A stretch of 12,199 nucleotides of DNA, from the NCBI GenBank assembly GCA_964523015.1, contig CAZFXN010000065.1:1-12199 (forward strand), in the 5' to 3' direction. Both the position numbers and the translations under genes were made by a program. This stretch comes from JAWXBT01 sp964523015. GTDB lineage: Bacteria > Bdellovibrionota_C > UBA2361 > J135. Positions 1 to 7,230 of the stretch are shown one piece after another. Each line of letters opens with the position of its first letter. Position 1 is the stretch's first letter. Below the pieces are notes generated by a model. The model was not told the origin of the DNA, ran no database searches, and worked only from the letters and a program-made list of their open reading frames with translations.

Positions 1-136
1 TCGTAGTCATGCAATTAAATCTCCCGATTAAATTATGTCAGGTATGTTAAGTTTTTCAGTTTTGTTGAGTCACTTGGAACGGGAACTAAGCTTGAATAGA
101 GCTAAGCCCGCGAATTTTCAAGTAACAGACATTACT

Positions 137-156
137 GCTGTCACAAATGAGACAGC
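137..156. repeat. Short inverted repeat (6-bp stem, 8-nt loop)
   Basis: GCTGTC at 137-142 and GACAGC at 151-156 are exact reverse complements around an 8-base loop. This is the most GC-rich hairpin in the leading non-coding stretch. It lacks a following T-run, so it is not a standard intrinsic terminator. It could be part of a small structured transcript or chance. Confidence 0.3.
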
Positions 157-434
157 CTACATGTATTTGGCCATCCCAATTTGTATTTTCAAGGGGGGGT
201 TAAGAAAAAAATCTAAACGCCCTAGAAGTTGTTGGGGAGTTTAGTCAAAAACCCCCATATAATCAAATTTATGGGCTAGTTTCAGGCAAATATGTGGCTT
301 AAATGATTAGATTTTTGTAGAAGTATCGTTACTTGAGATAAAAAGGTTCAATGTTGTTAGCGTACTAACTGATTCATAGAGAGCGCGAACATTGTGATAA
401 CAGCATTTAGGACATTTAGTAAGATAGAGGCATT

Positions 435-440
435 AAGGGA
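435..440 (+). promoter_or_regulatory. Ribosome binding site of ldcA
   Basis: The purine stretch AAGGGA ends 5 nt before a GTG codon at 446. It decides the start: GTG at 446 is well placed for translation and gives the normal S66 N-terminus. Confidence 0.65.
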
Positions 441-445
441 TTCTT

Positions 446-1384
446 GTGAAAAAAGCACCTAAATTAACACAAGGTAGCACAATTGGTGTTGTCGCTCTTG
501 CTAGTAGTTGTAACCCAACAAGAATCAGTGACGGATTAAAAAAATTAGAGGATCTAGGTTTTAAAACCAAAGTGGCACTTGATCCTTGTGAAGCATATGG
601 AAAAGATACTCACCTTTTCTCAAGTGATACACCACAAAATAGAGCAAAAGGTCTGCGAGATCTTTTTATCGATCCTGAAGTAAAGGTAATTATCTCTGCC
701 CGTGGCGCATACGGTTCAATTGAAATTTTACCATACTTAGATTTTAAAGTGATTGCCGAGAATCCAAAGTGCTTGGTTGGGTTTTCTGATATTACAGCAG
801 TCTTAAATGCAATAACGACACGAACCTTAGTGCCATCTATCCATGGACCGATGGTTTCAGGAGCTTTTGCAGATGATTTTTCAGATCAATCAGTAGTTAA
901 AACTACTTCATCTTTAATTGATCTTTTAGCTGGCAAAGTAACTAACCCGTTTGAGGGATTAAAGCTTAATGTTTTAAAATCAGGAGTTGAGGGTGAGGGG
1001 AGGATCGTTGGGGGCTCTCTTTCAGTACTTACTTCACTAATTGGAACCCCTTGGGAGCCTGATTTTAACGATGCAATATTGTTTCTTGAAGATGTGTCAG
1101 TGAAGCCTTTTAGGGCCCATCGGCTTCTTTTGCAGCTTAAACAATCTAGTAAGCTAGATAACTTAGTTGGAGTTGTCTTAGGTGATTTTGTTGAGTGTGA
1201 TCATCCAACTGGACCATCATTAGAAACTGTATTTAAAGATATTTTTTCTGACTACAAGTATCAAGTCCTGTCAGGTTTACCAGCAGGACATGGAAAACTT
1301 AATCTTTCCGTTCCGTTGGGAGTAAAGGCTGCTATTAAAAGTAATAAATTAGAAATATTTGAATCAATTGTAGAACTTTCTTGA
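446..1384 (+). CDS. ldcA: LD-carboxypeptidase (peptidase family S66, LdcA/MccF type)
   Basis: Muramoyltetrapeptide carboxypeptidase. In the cytoplasm the family removes the terminal D-Ala from murein tetrapeptides so that the tripeptide can be reused by Mpl and MurF; some relatives (MccF) instead cleave microcin C. The 312 residues match the usual 300-340. Family marks are in order: the N-terminal strand with GSTIGVVALAS (10-20), RGAYG (86-90, usually RGGYG), the nucleophile Ser114 in GFSDIT, the GGSL segment near 189-192, catalytic Glu215 in LFLED, and catalytic His282 in GHG. The Ser-Glu-His triad is therefore complete. There is no signal peptide, which fits a cytosolic recycling enzyme. 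The start is a GTG with AAGGGA 5 nt upstream. A serine-hydrolase-fold gene follows after 95 bp on the same strand. Function as LdcA rather than MccF is inferred from the murein genes nearby; the family call is firm. Confidence 0.92.
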   Translation: MKKAPKLTQGSTIGVVALASSCNPTRISDGLKKLEDLGFKTKVALDPCEAYGKDTHLFSSDTPQNRAKGLRDLFIDPEVKVIISARGAYGSIEILPYLDFKVIAENPKCLVGFSDITAVLNAITTRTLVPSIHGPMVSGAFADDFSDQSVVKTTSSLIDLLAGKVTNPFEGLKLNVLKSGVEGEGRIVGGSLSVLTSLIGTPWEPDFNDAILFLEDVSVKPFRAHRLLLQLKQSSKLDNLVGVVLGDFVECDHPTGPSLETVFKDIFSDYKYQVLSGLPAGHGKLNLSVPLGVKAAIKSNKLEIFESIVELS

Positions 1385-1424
1385 AACTGATCTCTATACC
1401 GTTCATACTCATGCCAATCTTTTA

Positions 1425-1452
1425 TTGACTCTTTTATCACCATTAATAGAAA
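1425..1452 (+). promoter_or_regulatory. Candidate sigma70-type promoter for the serine-hydrolase-fold gene
   Basis: TTGACT (1425-1430, five of six matches to the -35 consensus) is separated by 16 nt from TAGAAA (1447-1452, four of six to the -10). Transcription would begin near 1459, about 20 nt before the ATG at 1480. This suggests the gene could be transcribed on its own as well as by read-through from ldcA. Sequence match only. Confidence 0.35.
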
Positions 1453-1479
1453 TCTTTCTTCGAGTATCAAAGTAGTAAC

Positions 1480-2745
1480 ATGACGATGTCTTCAGCAGAA
1501 AATGTAGCTCGCAAAACAACTTCTTATGCCCCAGCCTTTGCTGGTGTGCGTGAAATGTTGGCTCAAGGTGTCGAGGATCAGGTTTTTCCTGGCGCAGTTT
1601 TATTAGTTGGCAAGCAGGGAGAGGTAGTTTTTTTTGAAAGTGTTGGACAGAAATATGTTCCTGAATATGCCCCAATAAATCATGCAGATCCTCGTCCGAC
1701 CTCTGCTATGACAGTTGATACTGTTTTTGATATCGCATCATTAACCCAGCCAATTATTACTGCTTCATTAATTATGACCCTTGTGGAGCAAGGTAAGATC
1801 AAATTGGACGAGAGAGTTACCAGATATATTCCTGGGTTTGGTGTTTTTGGTAAGAGCGAGATAAAAATTCGACACCTCCTAGAGCATTCCTCTGGCTTGA
1901 TTCATTGGCATCCATTTTTTGAAGACCTTATAGATCTTAACTCATCATCTCGCCTAGGAATCTTAGCCAGTCGTACAGCAAAAGATTATGTTTATAACGC
2001 CGTGCATAAGTTAAATGCTAAACACAAGCCGAGCACTAGACAGATCTTTAGTGACATCGGGTATATTATTTTGGGTGAATTGATTGAAACTTTAACAGGG
2101 TATCCGCTTGAAAAAGCTGCTCAGAGATTTTTGATTCAACCGCTTAAGATGCGCAATACTAGCTTTATTGATCTCTCTTTGATTAAGCGAGGCACTCTTT
2201 CAACGGTACCTGATTTGGTTGCGCCAACAGAATTTTGTCCTTGGCGAAAGCGGGTTATCTGCGCTGAAGTTCATGATGATAATGCTTGGGCTATGGGCGG
2301 TATTAGTGGACATGGTGGATGTTTTAGTACTGCTGAAGATCTTCATATGTACGCATGTCATCTCCTAGCTGCTTATTTTGGTGAGTCATCATTTGCATCA
2401 CGTCGTACTGTACGGGAATTTTTATATCCTTGGACCTCTTTAGATGCCGATGAAGTACAGTTTGAACATGATGTTAGAGGGATGCGCGATCAGGATCGAT
2501 ACCGTTGGCGTTATGGTTGGGAAGGAGCCTGTGATGATAATGGTATGGATCAAGCCCATTTTAGTCCGTTTGCGGTTGGGCATTCTGGTTTTACTGGATG
2601 CTCTCTTTGGCTTGAGCCTGAATCAGGCGTCGATATAATTTTACTTTCTAATCGTATTCATCCAACACGAAATAATAAACTGATGAAAACTTATCGACCG
2701 CTCCTGCATGAAGCAGTGATTGAAGCACTGACTAGTGTTGGATGA
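1480..2745 (+). CDS. Beta-lactamase-fold serine hydrolase with degenerate active site
   Basis: Member of the class C beta-lactamase / penicillin-binding-protein-like family (PF00144 type), closest in motif layout to the stand-alone homologues of the domain fused to NagZ in some bacteria. Conserved landmarks are present: FPGAVLLVG (36-44), FDIASLT around Ser87 (83-89), IRHLLEHSSGL (130-140), the HDDNAWAMGGISGHGGCFST block (265-284), and GHSGFTG (367-373) before LLSNRIHPTRNN. The catalytic set is altered: the SxxK motif reads S87-L-T-Q90, so the general-base lysine is glutamine, and the YxN/YSD-type motif reads F190-S-D192, so the tyrosine is phenylalanine. The frame is intact over 421 residues, so this is not simple gene decay; it may be a pseudoenzyme or use altered chemistry. 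No signal peptide is seen, so it is probably cytosolic. No clear Shine-Dalgarno precedes ATG 1480; ATG 1486 is an alternative start. The nearby ldcA suggests a murein-related role, by inference only. Confidence 0.85.
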   Translation: MTMSSAENVARKTTSYAPAFAGVREMLAQGVEDQVFPGAVLLVGKQGEVVFFESVGQKYVPEYAPINHADPRPTSAMTVDTVFDIASLTQPIITASLIMTLVEQGKIKLDERVTRYIPGFGVFGKSEIKIRHLLEHSSGLIHWHPFFEDLIDLNSSSRLGILASRTAKDYVYNAVHKLNAKHKPSTRQIFSDIGYIILGELIETLTGYPLEKAAQRFLIQPLKMRNTSFIDLSLIKRGTLSTVPDLVAPTEFCPWRKRVICAEVHDDNAWAMGGISGHGGCFSTAEDLHMYACHLLAAYFGESSFASRRTVREFLYPWTSLDADEVQFEHDVRGMRDQDRYRWRYGWEGACDDNGMDQAHFSPFAVGHSGFTGCSLWLEPESGVDIILLSNRIHPTRNNKLMKTYRPLLHEAVIEALTSVG

Positions 2746-2757
2746 TACTACAGTCTC

Positions 2758-4509
2758 TTATCGCCTCTTCGGTATAGAAATTCTCTCAGATTTTATTAAG
2801 ATCCTCTCATTAGTTTCCCGATCCGTAAGAATCGCTCTACATTGAGCACTATAAGTTCTGTACCTTGATGGTTTTATAAAAAAGTTAGCATCACCATTTA
2901 CATTAGTCGTTGTTTCTCTCTGTGCCCTAACTCCTCTTATAAGGAGAGTTACGTCATATCCAGGGAGTGCAATACGTTCTAAGTCATCATTGAGTACTGA
3001 CAAAGAGCATTTTACTAAAGTTTTGGCTCTTAAATTTGTAACTGAGATACCAAATGTTGCGGTATTAAGATCTGGTTGACTATTTTCTGGAGGATCATTT
3101 GGATCCTCAGGATTCGGAGTAGGAGTAGGTGTAGGAGTAGGTGTGCTAACAGGAAAAGAGTATTTTAAGGCCTCTTCAACATTTAATATCGCACTAGTAG
3201 CGCATTTGCGTCCTAATCCGGCCATTACAGTTCCGGTGCTTAGAATCGAAGTAATTGCTTGTGAATATGAATACTCAGGATGGTAAGCCAATAATAATGC
3301 TACTGCCCCAGCAACATGCGGACTCGCCATAGAGGTGCCTTGATAATAGGCATATTGATTCCCTGGAATTGTGCTTAAGATACTTACACCAGGAGCGGCG
3401 ATATCAACTGTTGTAATGCCATAACTTGAGAAGCTAGCGAGATTGCCGTTAATGTCTGTTGCTGCCACAGAGATAATATTATCAAGATTGTAACTGGCTG
3501 GGTAAAAGTACACATTGTCATTATCGTTAGCACTATTTCCTGCTGCCGCTACAAAAACGATCCCTGCATCACGATTTGCTGCTATAGCGTTATAAGTGGC
3601 ACTTGAATATGGAAGCCCACCATATGAATTATTGGTTGCAACAATGTTGATTCCAAAGTTACTTTTTAAATTCGCAACGTAGTTGAGACACTCAATAATT
3701 GCAGAAGTTCTTCCAAAACCGGAAGCATTAAATGCTTTACAGCCAATCTGTTTTACATTCCAATTTACTCCAACAACGCCTCTAGAGTTATTTCCAGTTG
3801 CTCCAATGGTTCCAGCAACGTGTGTTCCATGAGAATGATCATCAAAAGGGTTGGTGTCTGTATTATAGGTATCAATACCATAGATATCATCTACGTACCC
3901 GTTGCCATCATCATCAATTCCATTTGAGGGAATCTCTCCAGGATTGACCCACATGTTGGATTGAAGATCTAAATGGTTATAGTCAATACCGGTATCAATT
4001 ACTGCAACTACTACATTTGATGAGCCAGTAGAGAGATCCCATGCTCCTGGGAGGTTTATTCTTCCGGCACTTGTTGTATCAGCAGCGAATAGATTGCTGT
4101 ATTGAGTGTCATTTGGAGTAAGCGAAATATACGCTTCCCAGTTAGGTTCGCATCGTAATGCTTTTGATGTTTTAAGTAGTCTCTTTATTACTAATGCATT
4201 GCAAGGATTTCGAACTTTTAAAAATCTGACTGAGTTTTTATTTAAAGCTGCTTTTCGTATTAACGATACTCGATATGCCGACCCTGATAGTTTTTCTGCT
4301 GTGAGTGAAGAGTAGGAATCCCGCTCTATTTTTTTTAATTGATCATTATTTCTTTTAGCTGCAAGAGCAGAGATGCCGAGATTGTTTGGCTTAGAATAAG
4401 GCGTATAGATAATTGCTTCGCCAGGAGAAAAGCGAAATTCCTCAGCCATAAGAGGCAAGGAAAAAAGAAGAGTTAATATAAGGAGTAGGGGCGTACCGCG
4501 ATACAGCAT
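2758..4509 (-). CDS. Secreted subtilisin-like serine protease (peptidase S8) with TP linker and C-terminal domain
   Basis: An exported protease of 583 residues. Residues 1-22 are a Sec signal peptide (Arg4, hydrophobic 8-20, likely cleavage after LMA). Residues 23-150 resemble the propeptide and lead-in of fervidolysin/thermitase-like subtilases (EPN and TPNDTQYSN at 121-139). The catalytic domain (about 155-450) has Asp172 in VIDTG, His227 in SHGTHVAGT, the oxyanion Asn325 in AAAGN, and Ser393 in GTSMASPHVAG: a complete triad. An acidic insert at 196-208 (NGIDDDGNGYVDD) looks like a calcium site. A (Thr-Pro)5 linker (456-465) and an acidic Pro-rich stretch precede a beta-rich C-terminal domain (about 485-583) with Cys501 and Cys557, which could form a disulfide; I do not recognise it as a named domain. 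No Shine-Dalgarno precedes the ATG. The stop lies 12 bp from the convergent hydrolase gene. Substrate unknown. Confidence 0.92.
   Translation of the reverse strand: MLYRGTPLLLILTLLFSLPLMAEEFRFSPGEAIIYTPYSKPNNLGISALAAKRNNDQLKKIERDSYSSLTAEKLSGSAYRVSLIRKAALNKNSVRFLKVRNPCNALVIKRLLKTSKALRCEPNWEAYISLTPNDTQYSNLFAADTTSAGRINLPGAWDLSTGSSNVVVAVIDTGIDYNHLDLQSNMWVNPGEIPSNGIDDDGNGYVDDIYGIDTYNTDTNPFDDHSHGTHVAGTIGATGNNSRGVVGVNWNVKQIGCKAFNASGFGRTSAIIECLNYVANLKSNFGINIVATNNSYGGLPYSSATYNAIAANRDAGIVFVAAAGNSANDNDNVYFYPASYNLDNIISVAATDINGNLASFSSYGITTVDIAAPGVSILSTIPGNQYAYYQGTSMASPHVAGAVALLLAYHPEYSYSQAITSILSTGTVMAGLGRKCATSAILNVEEALKYSFPVSTPTPTPTPTPNPEDPNDPPENSQPDLNTATFGISVTNLRAKTLVKCSLSVLNDDLERIALPGYDVTLLIRGVRAQRETTTNVNGDANFFIKPSRYRTYSAQCRAILTDRETNERILIKSERISIPKRR
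3115..3144 (-). repeat. Hexamer tandem repeat encoding (Thr-Pro)5
   Basis: Read on the minus strand this is five 6-bp units, alternating ACACCT and ACTCCT and ending in ACTCCG. It encodes the Thr-Pro linker between the protease and C-terminal domains. Unit changes would alter linker length in frame (two residues each) without breaking the gene. Confidence 0.8.
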
Positions 4510-4545
4510 TAGTACATAAAATCGGAGATATCTAAGTATTTGTTA

Positions 4546-4574
4546 ATAATACAGAGCTAAATGCAGGGTGGTAA
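4546..4574 (-). promoter_or_regulatory. Candidate sigma70-type promoter of the subtilase gene
   Basis: On the minus strand TTACCA (4574-4569, four of six matches) lies 17 nt before TATTAT (4551-4546, five of six). Transcription would start near 4539, about 30 nt upstream of the ATG at 4509. This supports separate transcription of the subtilase from the murF-ddl run. Just upstream sits a small inverted repeat ATTACT-agc-AGTAAT (4592-4606) that could be an operator or chance. Confidence 0.4.
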
Positions 4575-4666
4575 TTCTACTTATGAGTGTAATTACTAGC
4601 AGTAATATCATAAGGTTAATACTAGTTAATAAACGTAAAAAGCTGAGCAGCAATTTAAACTGCAAC

Positions 4667-5740
4667 TTAGACGGTAATCTGCAGTTTGCTATCTCTATTG
4701 TAACGAGAGATAGCCAGATCTATTAACTTATCTAAAAGTTTTGAAATTGGTAGACCGGAGGCCTCCCACATCTTTGGATACATACTAATACTTGTAAAAC
4801 CAGGGATAGTATTAAGCTCGTTGATCCATAATTTGTTTTGCTCATCCAAAAAGAAATCAACTCTAGCCATACCCTCACAACCAAGTACTTTGAATGCTTT
4901 AACTGCTAATGATTGTAATTCTGTAGTAACTTTCTCTGGTAGTTCAGCAGGAATTTTTGTAGTTGACTGACTATCCGCGCTATATTTTGCATCATACGAA
5001 TAAAAATCTGCACCAGCAATAATTTCGCCAGGGATGGAGGCGACTGGCTCCTCATTGCCAAGTACTGAACATTCAATCTCGCGACCTTTTATAAATTTTT
5101 CAATTAAGATTTTTTTATCAAACTTGGCAGCATTTTTTAACATCCCTATAAGCTCATTCTCATTTTTTGCTTTGCCAATACCTACAGAGGATCCTAAATT
5201 TGCCGGCTTAATAAATACCGGCGTGCCTAACTGAGCAAAGATCTCTTTTGCGTTTACTTTATCTAGTGCTCGGCTCTCTACGGTTACAAATGGGGCACAT
5301 GGGATATCAGCCTGGAGTAGTAATCTTTTAGCAATATCTTTATCCATACAAACAGATGAACCTAAAACATCAGGTCCAACATATGGAACATTAATTACCT
5401 TAAATAACCCTTGAATTGATCCATCTTCGCCGTTGGGACCATGTAAGATTGGAAAGACAACATCAATGGTTGATTCTCGATCAAAGTTAGAAGTTATATT
5501 TTTTAAAATACTAGGAGTTGATATCTCAGTTAGAGGGGCAGCACCTTTGCTAGTTGTTGCTTCAAGTAACAATAAACTTGAGCTATCATTTAGCCATTTG
5601 CCACTTCGATCAATCGCAATTGGAACGATATCATACTTCTGCTTATCCAGCTCTTTGTAAACAGTTTTAGCTGAACGGATCGAAACTTCATGCTCTGCGG
5701 ACCTTCCACCAAAAACTAAGGCGACCCGTATTTTTTTCAT
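4667..5740 (-). CDS. ddl: D-alanine--D-alanine ligase
   Basis: ATP-grasp ligase that joins two D-alanines in the cytoplasm, giving the dipeptide that MurF attaches to the murein precursor. Its 357 residues fit the longer (VanA-like) Ddl subgroup. Motifs: VFGGRSAEHEVSIRSA (9-24) with the substrate-binding Glu/Ser of the N-terminal domain, HGPNGEDGSIQGLF (100-113), KPANLGSSVGI (178-188, ATP-grasp lid/glycine loop), EKFIKGREIECSVLG (214-228), FYSYDAKY (246-253, omega-loop tyrosines), and NELNTIPGFT (307-316), the metal/ATP-binding end. The tyrosine at the end of FYSYDAKY corresponds by eye to E. coli DdlB Tyr216, favouring D-Ala rather than D-lactate as second substrate. An AGGA Shine-Dalgarno core lies about 7 nt before the ATG. 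murF ends only 40 bp upstream on the same strand, so the two are probably co-transcribed. Strong call. Confidence 0.95.
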   Translation of the reverse strand: MKKIRVALVFGGRSAEHEVSIRSAKTVYKELDKQKYDIVPIAIDRSGKWLNDSSSLLLLEATTSKGAAPLTEISTPSILKNITSNFDRESTIDVVFPILHGPNGEDGSIQGLFKVINVPYVGPDVLGSSVCMDKDIAKRLLLQADIPCAPFVTVESRALDKVNAKEIFAQLGTPVFIKPANLGSSVGIGKAKNENELIGMLKNAAKFDKKILIEKFIKGREIECSVLGNEEPVASIPGEIIAGADFYSYDAKYSADSQSTTKIPAELPEKVTTELQSLAVKAFKVLGCEGMARVDFFLDEQNKLWINELNTIPGFTSISMYPKMWEASGLPISKLLDKLIDLAISRYNRDSKLQITV

Positions 5741-5780
5741 TGTTGTTCCTAGTTCAACCTTTTCATTAATGATCAGAATA

Positions 5781-7199
5781 TTAAGTTATTAACTTAACGA
5801 CCTTATCAAGGCCAATACCCCTTGAGGCTTTTAGTAAAACTACATCAACTTTATCCTTCTTCACAAGAGAGGCAACCTCATCAACTGTTAGAGCATGAAC
5901 GGAATTAATTTTATTTTTGATAAGTTCATCTGAGATACACTTTGAAATTGGACCGTAAGTAATGCTGTACGTCGGGTTTAGAGTAAGAATCTTTGGCACC
6001 ATTTCGAGATGGTAGTGATTTGCTTCAGTGCCAAGCTCAAGCATATCCCCAATAATGAGCCCGACCTTTAGACCTGAGCTCTTAAGTTCTGATAAAATAT
6101 CAATCGCCGCACTTAATGCTAAGGGACTTGAGTTATACGTATCATCAATAATGAGTGTTCCGTTACTAGTCCGTATTTGATTAAGTCTCATTGGAGGTGG
6201 AGGAATTTTATCTGTAACGTTGGCGATCTCTATGAGTGAAATATTAGGAAACATATTTCTAAGTGTTAAAATTGAGGCAGCAAAGTTTTTTGCGTTATGC
6301 TCTCCAATCAGGGAAGTAGAGATCTCAACTGATTGAGATTCATGGGTTAGAGTAAATTTGCTTTTTACATACCCAGAAGTTTTATCCGAGAGATGATGAT
6401 GAAAATTCGAAATCTTAAGATCGTTGTCATCAGCAGAACCAAAGGTGTGAATTCTAATGTTTTCTCTATGCCACCTGTTTAAATTTCTTGGCAATGCATC
6501 TATTGCGTCCTCGTCCTCAAGTGAAATAATTAAAGCACCATTGTCCTGCATGTTTGAGAGAGCTTCAAATTCTGCATCAGCTACTTCATCGATAGAATTA
6601 AAAAACTCCATATGTTCTGGAGCGATCTGAGTCAGTAACAGTACGCTTGGTTTTGCAAGCTTCGAAAGCTCTAGTAATTCACCTTTATGATTCATCCCCA
6701 ACTCAAGGACCCAGAGCTTATCTTTAAGATCTGCATTACAGATGGTAAAGGGAACGCCGATTATATTGTTAAATGATTTTAAAGAGCGGGTACATTTCAT
6801 GAAATGAGATGCAATCGATCCGAGTAGCTCTTTTGCTGTAGTTTTTCCTACAGACCCAATCACTCCAACTACAGGTCCAGTGAATTCTTGACGCACGGTC
6901 TCAGCCAACTTTGAAAGAGCCGCTAGTGAATCCTTAACTACAATAATTTTATCGGCAATATCTTTATCAGATAGAAAGTTGCTCTCTTCAACAATGGCTA
7001 ATGAGGCGCCTTTATTTAGTGCATCCTTAACAAAATCATGACCATGTCGTTTCTCTCCCTTTAGCGCGATAAAGATCTCATCGTCTATAATCTCTTGTGA
7101 GTTAAAGGAGATTCCACAAGCTTGTGCTTCTGCTTTGTTAGAGGTTGCATTCCCTGCCAGAATATTTACTAACTCTAATTTTGTAAAAACTCTTTTCAT
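5781..7199 (-). CDS. murF: UDP-N-acetylmuramoyl-tripeptide--D-alanyl-D-alanine ligase
   Basis: Last cytoplasmic amino-acid ligase of murein synthesis; it uses ATP to add D-Ala-D-Ala to UDP-MurNAc-tripeptide. At 472 residues it has normal Mur ligase length. N-terminal domain: GISFNSQEI...IFIALKGEKRHGHDFV (29-57), the typical UMT-binding part of MurF. Central domain: P-loop GSVGKTT (115-121), NNIIGVP (144-150), LELGMNHKGEL (165-175) and IAPEHMEFF (192-200). The transition IGEHNAKNFAAS (298-309) leads into the C-terminal domain with IDDTYNSSP (351-359) and GDMLELG (384-390). All usual Mur ligase marks are present. No Shine-Dalgarno is visible: the 20 bases before the ATG are pyrimidine-rich, so initiation may depend on coupling to the permease gene ending 31 bp upstream. 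The product of ddl, 40 bp downstream, supplies its substrate. It lies outside a classical dcw cluster. Confidence 0.96.
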   Translation of the reverse strand: MKRVFTKLELVNILAGNATSNKAEAQACGISFNSQEIIDDEIFIALKGEKRHGHDFVKDALNKGASLAIVEESNFLSDKDIADKIIVVKDSLAALSKLAETVRQEFTGPVVGVIGSVGKTTAKELLGSIASHFMKCTRSLKSFNNIIGVPFTICNADLKDKLWVLELGMNHKGELLELSKLAKPSVLLLTQIAPEHMEFFNSIDEVADAEFEALSNMQDNGALIISLEDEDAIDALPRNLNRWHRENIRIHTFGSADDNDLKISNFHHHLSDKTSGYVKSKFTLTHESQSVEISTSLIGEHNAKNFAASILTLRNMFPNISLIEIANVTDKIPPPPMRLNQIRTSNGTLIIDDTYNSSPLALSAAIDILSELKSSGLKVGLIIGDMLELGTEANHYHLEMVPKILTLNPTYSITYGPISKCISDELIKNKINSVHALTVDEVASLVKKDKVDVVLLKASRGIGLDKVVKLIT

Positions 7200-7230
7200 A
7201 TATGGTACGGAGAAGGGATGCTTTTACAGA

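Larger units (their letters stand above)
1..445. other. Intergenic region upstream of ldcA, no convincing gene
   Basis: I see no recognisable gene in this 445-bp stretch. A 69-codon open frame (35-244, plus) has no Shine-Dalgarno sequence, no family resemblance and a biased composition, so I do not call it. Visible structure: a perfect 6-bp inverted repeat GCTGTC/GACAGC (137-142 and 151-156, 8-nt loop) with no T-run after it; a run of seven G (192-198) that could pair over 7 bp with AACCCCC at 250-256; and an inverted repeat GTTAG-cgta-CTAAC (356-369). A weak promoter-like pair for the downstream gene is TTGTGA (392-397), 17 nt, TTTAGT (415-420), four of six matches to consensus in each box. 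The tail of a preceding gene could lie in the first 30 bases but cannot be judged. Confidence 0.5.

Noticed and set aside
35..244. Small 69-residue open frame in the leading non-coding region
   Set aside because: No ribosome site, no recognisable motif, composition unlike a real protein, and it includes the G7 run; treated as chance.
1261..1675. Minus-strand open frames over the ldcA / serine hydrolase junction
   Set aside because: They lie antisense to well-supported genes and show no family features.
3115..3144. Tandem repeats as a CRISPR-like or mobile-element signature
   Set aside because: Units are 6 bp, contiguous and in frame in a protein linker; no spacers, no cas genes.
4592..4606. 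ATTACT-agc-AGTAAT inverted repeat as an operator
   Set aside because: Short, AT-rich and isolated; mentioned with the promoter but not called as a site.
4637..4663. Possible intrinsic terminator after ddl (GCAG/CTGC stem, TTTTT on the minus strand)
   Set aside because: Only a 4-bp stem, and the T-run does not directly follow it; too weak to call.
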